Source: Heterobasidion occidentale (taxonomy: Eukaryota; Basidiomycota; Agaricomycetes; Russulales; Bondarzewiaceae). Taken from it: a DNA stretch of 64,000 bases. The notes beneath the pieces were generated by a model. That model was not told the DNA's origin. It saw only the letters and a program-made list of their open reading frames with translations, and did no database searches. Location: positions 806,001 through 870,000 of the forward strand of contig JBCAQO010000003.1 of NCBI GenBank assembly GCA_039111635.1. The letters are read 5' to 3'. Shown one piece after another: positions 23,465-35,076 of this stretch (position 1 is the first letter of the stretch; every line of letters begins with the position of its first letter). The translations under genes and the position numbers were made by a program.

Positions 23465-25009
23465 ATGAGAAAGCAGGCCGAGCAGGCGCAAGGAGGACCG
23501 GGGTCGGGGTCGGAATCAGAGGTAGGGGCAGAGAACGCGGGGCCAGCGTCAACGACAGGGGCGACAGCAGCGACGAGGGGCTACTGGCTGATGAAGGCCG
23601 AGCCCGACTCGCGCATCGTGAAGGGAAGGACGTCAAGGTCAGTCAAGGATTCATCCCTCCATCGCCCGCCCTCGCCGCCGCGCTCACGTCCGCCGTCCGT
23701 GCTCTCTGCCGCGTCTGCTCGCCGGTCTCTCGCCGCGCCTGCATCGCATCGCACGCATGCATGCACGCGTTGTTTTGTTTTGGGGGCGCGCCGCGACGGA
23801 CCCGCGTGTGGTAGTTCAGCGTGGACGACTTCGACGCGGCGGGGACGACGCCGTGGGAGGGCGTGCGGAACTACGAGGCGCGGAACCTGATGCGCGCGAT
23901 GCGCGTCGGGGACCAGGTGCGTGCGCGCGTACTGCTACACGTGCTCTCGTTCGCTCGCTCGTTCGCTCACGCGCGCCGGCTGTGCTATGTACAACTACTG
24001 CTGCTACAGATCCTGTTCTACCACTCGAACTGCAAGGCGCCCGGTGAGTCCTCGCTCGTCCTCGCGTGGCAGAGCGTCCGACGTGAACGCGTGCGCGCGG
24101 TGACGCCGTGTGCGCAGGCATTGCAGGGTTCGCAGTGGTGCGTCGCGTCGCGCTCTTTCTCTTCCTTTGCTCGGCGGGTGTTCATGTTCATGTTTCGGGT
24201 TTCGTGTTTCATGTGTGTGCAGGTCGCGCGGGAGGCGTATCCCGATCGTGAGTCGCCCGTCGCACGATGGGGGTGGTGTTCTGGACGCTGACGCGCGGCG
24301 GCCGTACAGACTCGGCGTGGGACCCGTACGTGTGCTCGTCTGTTCGTGCCTGTGGGGGCGGAGAGCTGATGGTGCCGGCGCCCTGACGCGCGCGCAGCGA
24401 GCACCCTTACTTTGACCCTGTACGTCTCCGTTCTGTGTCCCATCCGCACCGCGCGCAGCTCACCAGCGCACGCAGAAAACGGAACAGGCGAACCCCAAGT
24501 GGTTCATGATCGACGCGCGGTTCGTCGCGCGGGCGCGGCACTTTGTGCCGCTCGCGCTGCTACGACGAATCGCGGGTGGGAACGCAGCGGCGTTGACAGA
24601 AAGCGGAGCGGGGTATGCGTATATCGGCGCTGCGGGCGTGGCGGCGGTCAAAGGTGCGTCGACGGTAACGAGCGTGAGAGGAGGCTGAATGGGGCCGGGG
24701 ATAGGGATGGCGCTGGTGACGCGGGGACGGCTGAGCGTGCAGAGGGTGGAGGAGCGGGAGTGGGAGATTGTGAGGATGTTGGCGGAGAGAGGGGGTTGGG
24801 AGGAGGTGGTGGAGGGGGCCAAGGGCAAGGGGAAAGGACAGGCAAAGGGCAGGCGAGGAAGGAAGAAGGACGACGAGGAGGGCGACGACGCAGGGGAGGC
24901 AAGAGAGCCAGTGCGGCGGGGGACGCGGAAGCGCAAGGCGGCGAGCGGGGTGGACGTGGCCGGAGACGGGACTCAGAGTGGGCGGCGAACACGTGCCAAG
25001 AAGGCATGA
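23465..25009 (+). CDS. EVE-domain protein (THYN1-like)
   Basis: EVE domains share a fold with YTH and ASCH domains and are thought to bind modified nucleic-acid bases. The exons together read GYWLMKAEPDSRIVKG, VDDFDAAGTTPWEGVRNYEA, RNLMRAMRVGDQ|ILFYHSNCKAPG|IAGFAV|VAREAYPD|HSAWDP|EHPYFDP|KTEQANPKWFMIDARFV, then ALVTRGRLSVQRVEE, in the order expected for the family. Two internal exons are tiny: 24310-24325 (16 nt) and 24398-24419 (22 nt). The C-terminal extension is Lys/Arg/Gly-rich (GRRGRKKDDEEGDD; GTRKRKAASG), probably nuclear. An in-frame ATG at 23306 would add 53 residues resembling a mitochondrial presequence; I took the internal ATG because the upstream segment also overlaps the region just 3' of the tRNA. 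Confidence 0.85.
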
Positions 25010-25489
25010 GGGTATATTTGGAGGAGCTGTACATAGCAAGTGTGGGCGAGGGGCAAGATTGTGAGTGAGATCGCGAGATATGCAGCGAAGGCAGGGTGAT
25101 GAGACCTAGCTGGGGATCTTGATTCTCGCCATAGACGGTTGATTTCCTCGATCGGCGCATCTGCCGGCGGACGGCGATCTTCTGCGTCTTCTGCCTAGCA
25201 AGGGCTAGCGGCTGGTAGCGGGGGTATCGCACCGCGTAGATGATGAGAAATAGTGATTTTGGGTCCGTGGGCGGGGCGTCGATTAGATGGGGTCGGATGA
25301 AATGAAGGGATCGGGTGGCGGAAGGGGGCGTGACCGAAAGGGGCAAGAGGGGCGGCCACGCGTTGCGGCACGTTGCGACGGTGCGACGACGAGCACGGTC
25401 CTTGCCTTCGTCCCTCTCTGCTCCCAGCCTCCCGCCTAGTCCCATCGCTTCCGATCCCCGTCACACCCCCACCCCACCGCGGGCCACAG

Positions 25490-28400
25490 ATGTCGGCGGC
25501 GGCACATCCTGCCCTTGCCACACCCGCTGACACACCACACCCACAGCCCCTCCTCCACCCCACCCCGAACCCGAACCCGTCCCTCCCGCCCACATCCCCT
25601 TCCGACCCCGACCCCAACACGTCCCCACCATCCCCACCATCCCCACCATCCCCATCCACCCCGCTCCTCCTCACCGACGCACCAGAGCCACCCCTCGACG
25701 ATGACGACGGCGACGCCGCCCTCGTCCTCGCCCACGATCCTCCTCCGCACCTCGTCCTCCCCCAAGACACCCTGGGCCCCTCCTCCCGCGCCGACGCCCC
25801 ACACCACGATCCACAGCACCAGCCCCAGCAGGCCCACGACAACAACAACTCCGCCGACAGCCACGACTCCGTCGATGCGCAGCTCGCGCAGGACTCCGCC
25901 GCTGCCGAGGACGCCCAGCATTGGTTCCAAGACGAGGGTCGCGATTTGAAGCGCGTCAAGGTCCGCCATCCTTCCCTACCGCCCCCGCTCGTTTTTTTCT
26001 CACTTTTTTTGCCGCGCATCATTGCTCCGCGCGTGTGCGGTCCGTTCGCTGACGCGCCTCGTCTTCTCTCCTTCTTTTGGTGCACCGTCGCGTCCCATCT
26101 CGACGATGGTCTTGCCTCGCGAATTCTCCGGCGCCACGCGGATGCGAATGTGCACCCTCGCGCCCACGCCGACAGGTCTACGAGCTCATCAACTCGCGCT
26201 GGATCGACCAGGGCACCGCATTCTGCTTTGGCCATTACGACGACTCCACCCAGGAGGCCCTCCTCATCGCCCGCGCAGAGTCCAGCTACAGCGAGGTCAT
26301 CCTCCAGACCAGCATCCGCTCCAGCGACGTCTATCAGCGGCAGCAGGGTGCGTCGCGTTTCCTTGCTCTTCTCGCACTTTTTGCGCTTTCTGCTTGTCCT
26401 TTTCTTCCTGCCATCCTCCTCCCGACACTGACACCCGCCGCAGACACGCTCATCGTCTGGACCGAGCCCGACGGCGTCGACTACGCCCTCAGCTTCCAGG
26501 ACCCCGAAGGCTGCGCCGAGGTATGGCAGTTCATCCTCGAAGTACAGCGCATCCACCAGACCGGATCCGGTGCGTCTCCTCCCTTCTCTCCTCTCCTTTC
26601 TTCATGTCTGCTTATCTGCCCCTCACTCTTGTCCTCGTCTGTTTACGACCTCAGGCCCCGCCTCCCTCTTCGGCGGCCCAAGCAGCAGCAGCCCCGGCGG
26701 CCCCAGCGGCGGGCCAGGCAGCGGCGGCGCAGGACCTGACCCATCCATGGCACCGGCGAACATCGTCAAAAACGGTCTCCCGCCGCCCGCGCTGGGCATC
26801 ATCGGCGATATTGAGAAGGCGATCAAGGTGCTGTCACGTGCGGCGACGGGGAAGGACAAGGTCTGCGAGTACATACATCGATCGGTGAGTCTGGGTTTTG
26901 AATTTTGCCTTTTTTTCTTCACGCATACAGGCGCGTTCCTTGGCGCATATATTCAGCCTGTTCGTTTTTATTGCCATCATCTCTTGGTTTGACCTACTGA
27001 ACTCCTGGGCTGATCGGATGCGTCGGCTAGAAATATCTCAAGGGGATGATCGACGTTCTCGCGCAGGCGGAGGACCTCGAATGCCTCGACGACTTGCACG
27101 CGCTATGTACTCTAATGCAGACGATCCGTGAGTGTCCTTGTAGGCGCGCCTCTTCTCTCGTAAAACTGATTGATCATGGCAGTCATGATGAATGACCATA
27201 CTTTGTATGAGCATATACTGGACGACGAGTACTTTATCGGTGTTGTAGGCATGCTCGAATGTGTGTCCCCGCCATCCAATCGCATCATCCTCGGAGATTC
27301 CTGACATCTCGCGACAGACGACCCCGAGTTCCCGACGCACAAGGCGAACTACCGCGACTTTTTACGCACGTCCGCCAACTTCCACGAGCCGATCGCGCTG
27401 CACGACGCGAGCGTGCAGAAGAAGGTGCACCACACATACCGGCTGCAGTTCCTCAAGGACGTCGTCCTCGCGCGCATCCTCGACGACTCGACGTTCAACG
27501 TGCTCAACTCGTGCATCATCTTCAACCAGATCGACATCATCAACCACGTACAGAACGACGTGCGCTTCCTCGGCGAGATCGTCGACCTCTTCGTCAACGC
27601 GGACGGGAGCACGCGCGCGGAGGACGGCGATAACGGGCTGGGGACTCTGTCGGCCGTCAAGGAGAAGGACCCGATGGACGTCGACGCGCCCGCGCCCGCG
27701 GACCCCGTCGCGTCTGCGCATGCGCGCACGCCCTCGCCCGGGCCGCACCCCGCCCCGCCGCCGCCGCTCGCGCAGCGCCGGCGCGCGGTGCTCCTGCTGC
27801 TGCAGCAGCTGTGCATCATGGGCAAGAACGTGCAGCTGCCGACACGCATGGCGCTCTTCAAGCTGCTCGTCGACCGCGGCGTCGTGCACGCGACGCAGTG
27901 GGCGCTCGCGCGCCCCGAGGGCGAGCCGGAAGGGCGGCGGATGATCGCGGTCGGCGGGGAGGTGCTCACGACGCTGCTGGACCACGACGTGAACGGCGTG
28001 CGGGAGCACGTGCTGCGGCAGTTTGAGGGCGTCGAGGGCGCGGGTGCGGGCCCGAGCAGTGGTGCAGGTGCGGGTGCGGGCCCGGGCGGCGGAGAGAAGA
28101 AGAGGGAGAGGGAGCAGACGCTGCTGTCGCTGCTGTGCTCGATGCTGGTGAGCAGCCGCGAGTTGGCGGTGCAGACTCTCGTCGGGGACGCGCTGCGGAT
28201 GATGCTCGAGATGCCGCTGCCGGACGGCGCGGATCCCATGGTGTGTGACTCCCTTTCCCGACTCCACTTGGCAGATGCTGCCTATATGCGCGGTCCCTGG
28301 GCTGGTTCTCATCCATATCCCCGCGCGTAGCAGATTCCGACGAAGATGTTCTCGCGCCCAAAGGACGACCCCAAGACGGAACGCTTCCTCGACTGTTTCT

Positions 28401-30130
28401 ACAAGCTCTGCATCCACCCGCTGCTCAAGCCCGTCTTCGACGTTCCAGACCGCAAGCTCTTCACAGGTGAGCCTCTCCGTCGCCGTCGCCGTCTCCTACC
28501 TTCCCTTCCATGTCTACGCGACGCTTACCCGGCTGGTGCGCAGAGTCGACGCTGCGCCTGACGCGGGAGAAGACGAACTTGTTCCTGTCCTTGTGCGACC
28601 TGCTCTCCATCTTCGCGCTGCAGCATACGTTCCGGAGCCACTTCTTCATGCTCACCTCGAACATCTCTACGCACGTCGCCACGCTGCTCTGCAGCAGGGA
28701 CAAGCACCTGCGTCTCGGTACGTCTGCGCCCCCCTTAAGCTCCTTCGAGGGCCAGAGGTCTAATGCTGACTAACGTTTGGGCGCCTATTGTAGCCGCGTT
28801 GCGCTATTTCCGAATACACCTCCGTCGGAACAACAAGAACTTCATGGCGCACCTCCTCAAGCAGGACGTGTTCAAGGCGATCCTCGAGCTCGCGCTGCAA
28901 GAGTCGGACCGGGACACGCTCGTCAACTCGTCGTGTCAGGAGTTCTTCGACCACATGCGCAAGGTCGGTGTCCTTCTACTTGTTTGTGCGTGGTGACCCC
29001 CAACGCTGAGCCAGGACGGCGCGCAGGAGAACATGAAGGAGGCAATCGACGACATCATGACCCGGCAAGAGGCGCTCGTGCGGCAGCTCGCACAGTCCAG
29101 GTTCTCGAAGACGTGCTTCGAGCACTTCATCCTGCGCTGGGAGATGAACACCGCGCCCGAGCCCCCAAAAGAGGAGAAGCCGCCCGCACCCCAGCAAGTC
29201 TTCTCTCGTGCTTTCCCGTCCGCGCTCACGCTCATACTGACGCACAAACGCGCGCGCAGCCTCAGCCAGCCGTTCGAGCTCCGCCGCCAGGAGGCCGAGG
29301 AGGAGTCATACTTCAACACGGACGACGACGACGACGACGACGGCTCGCCACCGCTCCTCAGCACGCCGCTGCTCACGCGCCACCAGTTCGCGGGCCAGAA
29401 GCGCAAGCGCCAGCGCGTGCCTGGCGTGCCGATGCGCCCGCTCCGCCCGCCAAGCATCCACCTCCCCCGCGCGCCGCTCATCGGCAGCCTCGTCGACTAC
29501 GACGAGGACGAGGACGACCGCGAGCTTGCGCTCGACCTCAACCTCGACCTCGACCGCCGCCTCGCGCCGCTCGGCCCGCAGGACGGCGACGCGGTGGCGG
29601 GCGCGGACGCCGTGCACCCCGTCGCGCCCGTGCCGACCCCCGACGCGCCCCCGACGCCGCGCCTCTCTCATCGACTGATCGCGTCTGCCAAGCGCGGGCG
29701 CACACCTGACGCCGACGATGCCGGCGGCGGTGGTGGTGACGAGCAGCCGGACACCGGCGGCGGCGGCGGCGGCGGGGGGTTCATACCGCTCTCGCCGCGC
29801 CCCGAGAAGCGACGGCGAGGGGACGACGACGGCGACGACATGGGGCTCGAGCGGCTCCTGTCCAAAGTCAAGCGACCCTCCCTGACGCCCGTCGTGCCGG
29901 CGAAAGAGGGAGCAGCGCCCACGGCCGCCGCCCCGCCCCTAGCGGGCGCAGGGCGCGTCGGCGTAACCGGCGGCGTGAAGCCCGGGGCGGAGGACGGCGG
30001 GCCCAAGAAGATCAAGCTCAAGTTCGGCATGGCGGGGCTGGCGGTGGCGTCGTCCGCCCCGTCGGCGGCGGCGGCGGCTGCTGCTGCTGCGCGCTCAGAA
30101 CCAGGCGTGAAGGACGGGGACACTGGCTGA
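25490..30130 (+). CDS. PSY2: Protein phosphatase 4 regulatory subunit 3 (Psy2/SMEK/FLFL)
   Basis: Psy2 targets the Pph3/PP4 catalytic subunit to substrates such as phosphorylated Rad53 and H2AX during DNA-damage recovery. The N-terminal 150 residues are Pro/Asp-rich and disordered. A PH-like EVH1 domain follows (YELINSRWIDQGTAFC; YSEVILQTSIRSSDVYQRQ; LIVWTEPDGVDYALSFQDPE). The SMK-1 domain and armadillo repeats come next, with ADLECLDDLHALCTLMQTI-like helices, HEPIALHDASVQKKVHHTYR, DDSTFNVLNSCIIFNQIDII and AALRYFRIHLRRNNKNFM. The C-terminus alternates acidic runs, Arg/Lys patches and Gly/Ala tracts and ends GVKDGDTG. Introns are numerous; the first (about 25960-26175) is long. The coding sequence is extremely GC-rich and carries an in-frame CCCCACCAT repeat near 25622 giving SPP repeats. 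Confidence 0.92.
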
Positions 30131-31629
30131 TGGACACGCCCCTCGATCTGTTGTTGTGCTCGCTGTTCGCTGTGTGCTTGTTGCGGTGGTGGCATTATTG
30201 TATTGCTCGTTGTGCCTGCTCTCGTGTCTGTGTCGTTTTCTTTCTTTTACTTACTTACGCCGCTGTGGCATGGGTGCTCCTCCGCGAATACTTGGCACGC
30301 TTGTTTTCATATGTCCTCTCAATCCGCGCGTAACTGGATTTTTCCTGCTTGCTTGAGCGCTCGGCCTTTCCTGCCAGGACCATAACGATGGGCTTCGACG
30401 AAAAAGAAAGTGCTTGACCGTAAAATATGGTGGTGTACCAGTACATGCCGATTTCTCCGCTTGTTGTCCGCTCTTCTCTCTCACCCCCGACTCAGTCCCC
30501 TTCCCAAAATCTTGAACCGTTCGTTATGAATCTGGCTGTGATCGGGCCAGAGCAACTGCTAGAGCGCACGCAAGACAAAACGGCAAGCAAGCGAATTGTT
30601 CAATCAATGGAGTAATTATACATGTAACCCTGCGCAGAAGAGCTATCGAGGAAATGTAGGTGTAAGAAAAAGGGCCGCGGTGCGCTTCGATGTACCTATT
30701 GCGCCTAGTAAAGTGGGAGAGGTTGGGGGATACGGACGGACGGTGATAAATAAGAGGGTAGCAGTTACTAGCAGGAGGACATCAGCGATTGAGCGTGCAA
30801 GCGTGCATACGTGCATGCGAGGTATGCGGGAAAAAAAAAACGAAAAAAAAGACAAGGTGCCAAAGAGGAACTGGACTGGGGGTTGACTTAACCGCAGGCG
30901 AGAGGGGAAGTCTGCGGAAGTATGTGTGCGTATGGAGTCATGATGGGGAATAATAAAGCATCGTTGATTCAGAAGGGCAGATAGAACAGGGTTATTGCGA
31001 GCGAACACAGGGGACAGGGTGGTTGGACAAAAAATAGGCACGTACGGATGTGAGCGTAAGGTATAAAGAAGAAAACGTGAGTGAGACAGGGACGAGGGAC
31101 TGAGGATGAAAAACGGGTGGTGCAAGCCAAAAATAAGAACCACTGAGGGCTTGGACTGGACACAGGGGAGAGGGAGGGATAAAGGTAAGAGCTGGTAGAA
31201 TTACGACAGGTGTGGCTCCAAGTATAGTGTCAGAAACAGCCAAAAACAGAGAGGAAAGAAGACAGAGGGGGAACATAAACGTTACGATGAGGGATGGGTG
31301 TGTATGGATACGGTTGGTTTAGCAGACGTATATGACAATGTGAATTATCAAGTGAATTTGTGCACAAAGGCTGAGATAGATAGATAGATAAGACGAAGCG
31401 CGGGAAGATAGAGAGAAAGGAATACTGGGACTGTGTCACGAGCCGAATTGTCCGCCAGGGGAAGAAGGGAAGAGCTGAGAACGAGAAGCAAAGGTGTGCC
31501 AGAAAGCGTGAAGATATGCGAGCGAGATCGAGGTGAGATGGATGGTGTTCATATGTCGTCGATGTAGGAGGGAGGCTGATACATGGGGTGGGTTATATAT
31601 AATTGGTGTGTACGCCGGGCCGCCCACCT
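30131..31629. other. Intergenic between two tail-to-tail genes
   Basis: The psy2 and Whi3-like genes converge here, so this 1.5 kb should hold two 3' UTRs. GC content drops sharply from the psy2 coding end. No gene, tRNA or transposon remnant was recognised; there is one short GATA repeat. Confidence 0.45.
31375..31390. repeat. (GATA)4 microsatellite
   Basis: Four perfect GATA units lie in the gene-free spacer downstream of both converging genes. Confidence 0.8.
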
Positions 31630-34600
31630 CTAGTGACCGTCAAGAGACGGGGAGTGCATGGGAGGGTGCTCGGTGATGTCGGAGAAATTGCTCATGAGGT
31701 GATTGCCGTTGCTGCTATTGATGAAGTTCATGCTCTCGGGTATCGGGTTGTTGTGAATGCTACTACCAATGGGAGAGGGAGAAATGCCGAAAGGAGAGAA
31801 CGTGGGCGTCGATGAGTTTGTTGTCGTCATGTTGGACGGCGGTGGATATCCGAAGCCCTGACCACTGGCCGCACGAGGATATGCGGGAGGCGGGGAAACA
31901 AAACGTGGCGGAGGCGGAGACACGCTGAAGTGGTAAGCTGAAGAAGATGACGAGGAGGGCGATGTGATGCCAGACGTGTCAACGCGAGGGTGAGTCCCGG
32001 TGTCCAGCTCGGTCAACTTCGGTTGAAAAGCCTCCGCTGGAATGGTTGCTCCGCCTGACGCAGGCAACCCGTTCTGCTGAGACGCCGACGAGCCTGTCGC
32101 GTTGGTCGGGGTACGAACACCGAGCGGGTTCTTGCTGTAAGAAAGACGGATCCCACCACCCTTCACCAGGCCGCCTAGGGTCGCGCCATACAGATCGTTG
32201 AGAGCCTTCGTGGCATAATTGACGTCGGCAAACTAAACCGAGGAAAGAATCAGCTCTGCGATCACTCAAATCAGAACTGAGGAACATGCTAACCTCGACG
32301 AAGCACATAGGCCCATTACTCTTCTGCCGGAAACAGAGCTTGCGGAAGCCAGGTCGACGATGAAACAGGTCGCGAAGGCTGTCCTCAAGATATGTGGGTG
32401 CATGCCCAGGGGGAGGCGGCGAGCTGGGGAGATTGCCCACATAGAGGGTATTGATCTGGGAGGCTTGAATTAGCGTCCTACTCTCAAACCCAATATGTTG
32501 AAATCAGACTTACGGGTGGGTTCTGATCGACGGCAGCACTCTTGCTACCTGAGCTCGCACCCGAAGCGGGGCTAGGTAATTGCGGGGAAGAAGCGCCAGT
32601 TTCATGGGCAAGCGGTGGTTCGGAGGTGTTAACCGCAAGGATGTTCATGGCACGTGACGCATCTTCATCGACGCTGCCCTGCGAACCTTCCACGCTGGAC
32701 GAACTAGACGATGAAGTGTCGTGCCCCGTAGCGGCAGGGGTATATGGCGGCGGGCGAGAAGGAAGAGAGGGATGAACGTGACGAAGGTGTGGCGGCTTTG
32801 CCGGAGTGATTGGAGGCGGTGGTCCAACATGAGCCAGATACACCGTGCCATCCGACGACCTCCAGAGACGGGGTGTCGAACCATATGGATCATTTGGCTG
32901 GCTGGGAGAAACGGGGCGAGGAGGCAAGCCAACATAGAGAGGCAATTTGCTCAAAGAGCCAGGAAAATTATTTCCCCTGCCTTCAACGCCCCAAGGACCA
33001 TTGGCTGTTGCCACACGAGACCCATTACCGTCGCCTCTGATGGTGCTTGCGCTCTCACCAGCAGTCGCGGCCAGTAGAGAGTTCCCGACAGACTGCTGAG
33101 AGGAAGGAACGGAATGAAACGCCGCGAAAGCATGAGCGTTGTTCGAACGCAATTGCGCGCTACGTTCCCTCTCTGCATCAGCCTTATCTTTCCACTTCCG
33201 ATCCTCCTCTTCTGCCGCACGCTCCCTCGCGCCTCGGGTTGTCCCGAATCCGACAAGAGCTCCGTTGCGCGCATCTGCGTCTTCCTCCCTAGGATCCAGG
33301 CGATCACGCCGACCAGTAAAGCCCATCGCGCCCAAAGTGCCCAGCTCGCGCTCCCGAGCAGTCATAGTTTCCACGCCAGCTCCCAAGGTCTGAGGCGAGG
33401 TCAATCCATGCAGGTTCATCCCAGGCATACCGGTCAGTGCATCTGGAGCCACTGTTCCGCCAGACCCTATCATGGACGATAGCTGGAGGGGAAGCGGGCC
33501 GATCCCACGCTTCGTGTGCAGGTTCTTTTTTGCCATCTCCGCCTTGAGGACCGCGCCTTTTTCGATGTCTATGCGACGGCCTTGAAGCATATCACGCGCC
33601 TCGATGGCTTCGGCGCGCGTGCGGAACTTGGCAAAACCAATGATCTGCTTTCGGGTCGAAATACTCGCGTTGGCGGCGTTGGAACCGGAGGCAGGCCCAT
33701 TCGGGACTAGATGGGTATAGTGTTGGTCGTCGGACGGCGGCCATGACGACGTGGTGCCGTCGCGACCACCATCCACGACGATGCCTCCTTGATTGATGGT
33801 CACGACATTGTAGGGATCGTTCGGTCCACCATGCGTGTGCGGATAACCTGCACCAGGACGGCCAGCGTTACCTCCCTGACCCGGCCCATAAGCCGTGAGC
33901 TCTTTGTTGGGTATTTTGAGCGTCGCGGCTTCAAAGCCGGGTGAGAATGTGAACATGTTCTGAAATTCGCGCTCCTGACCAAAGCGGAACGAGGCAAGAC
34001 GCCGTTAGCCTTTTTGAGACAGATTTTCCCAGGGTGCTGACACGTACCTGCATGTCCTCCGGGAAGCCCACGACAAAGATGGTTGAGATCTCTTCTTGTG
34101 ATGGCGCCTGCGTGCTCCCGTTCGTATGACTCGTTCCGCCCTGTGTCGTGATAGGCGCCGACGTGCTTGACGGCAGATGAGGCCCAAAGGCGGTTTGCGA
34201 CTGCATCAACTGCTGTTGATGAATCCCGTTCATGTACTGAGCTTGACTCGTCGGGTGGAAATTGCTCTGCGGCGGCTGCGTTTGAAGCGATTGCGCCTGT
34301 AGCTGCTGCGAACCCGGACCAGACAAGTGCCCGGTCGATTTGTGAGAAGGCAGCAAGGACGGACCCGTGCTGCCTGTGAACATGTCATTCGCATAGGAAG
34401 GCTTGTTGTTGGAAACGAAGCCCGTTGACGATGAATGCGGGCTGGGCCCAAAGTCGAAAGTGCTTCGAGGCTGAAGCATAGGATCAAAGGCACTCGGACC
34501 CATCGACTGAGAGGGCTGAGGCGAGGATAAAGATTGAAGGGAGGGTTGCGCAGTAGCATAGACATCTAAAGGGTAGTGATGGGTGTAATTTGAGGTGTCG

Positions 34601-35076
34601 CGGAAGGTGTGCTGACCGAGAGCGGGAGCAGAGGGTTGTCTGGTGCGATTATTGGAGAAAGCACTGAATGCAGCGGAGGTTCTGTAGGGCCCAGATGAGG
34701 CGTAATCGGATAGCTTTCCTTGTTTCTGAGGGTCGAGGTCTGATGATGAGACAAAATCGGAAGGTTGCATGTTATGATACATGGATGGCGAGCTGTACGA
34801 GTCGGGAACGAAGGGAGAGGGAGATTCAGGACGAGGCTGAGAAGATTGAGGGGCGATGTGATATGGGACAGAAACGATAGAGGAAGACGAATGGGTGCCG
34901 AAGGACGTCGGACCCGGAGCTTCAGAGTCGGACGAAGAGAGCGGCTCTGCGTCTGCCTGCGCGTCGAGGCTGTCGAGTAAAGAGCGGTTTATGAAGTCTT
35001 CGTCCTGTGAACGGCGAGGGGGAGGGCCGTGAAGGAAGGAACGAGAGGAGACGAGGGAAGAAGCCAGGATGGGCAA
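31630..35076 (-). CDS. Whi3-like RNA-binding protein with RRM domains
   Basis: Whi3 binds and condenses cyclin and other mRNAs and restrains cell-cycle start. The C-terminal RRM is diagnostic: [14 protein letters not shown] (RNP2), then [20 protein letters not shown] (RNP1), [16 protein letters not shown] and [17 protein letters not shown]. An N-terminal RRM begins [12 protein letters not shown] and continues after an intron as [17 protein letters not shown], with [20 protein letters not shown] further on, interrupted by a Gly/Pro-rich loop. Between and around the RRMs are long Ser/Pro/Gln/Asn-rich disordered stretches ([22 protein letters not shown]), typical of condensate-forming Whi3. The tail ends in a Met/Asn/Ser-rich segment. 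The start at 35076 is provisional: a CACAG acceptor stands just before [13 protein letters not shown], so the true first exon may lie upstream of 35080. Confidence 0.85.
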
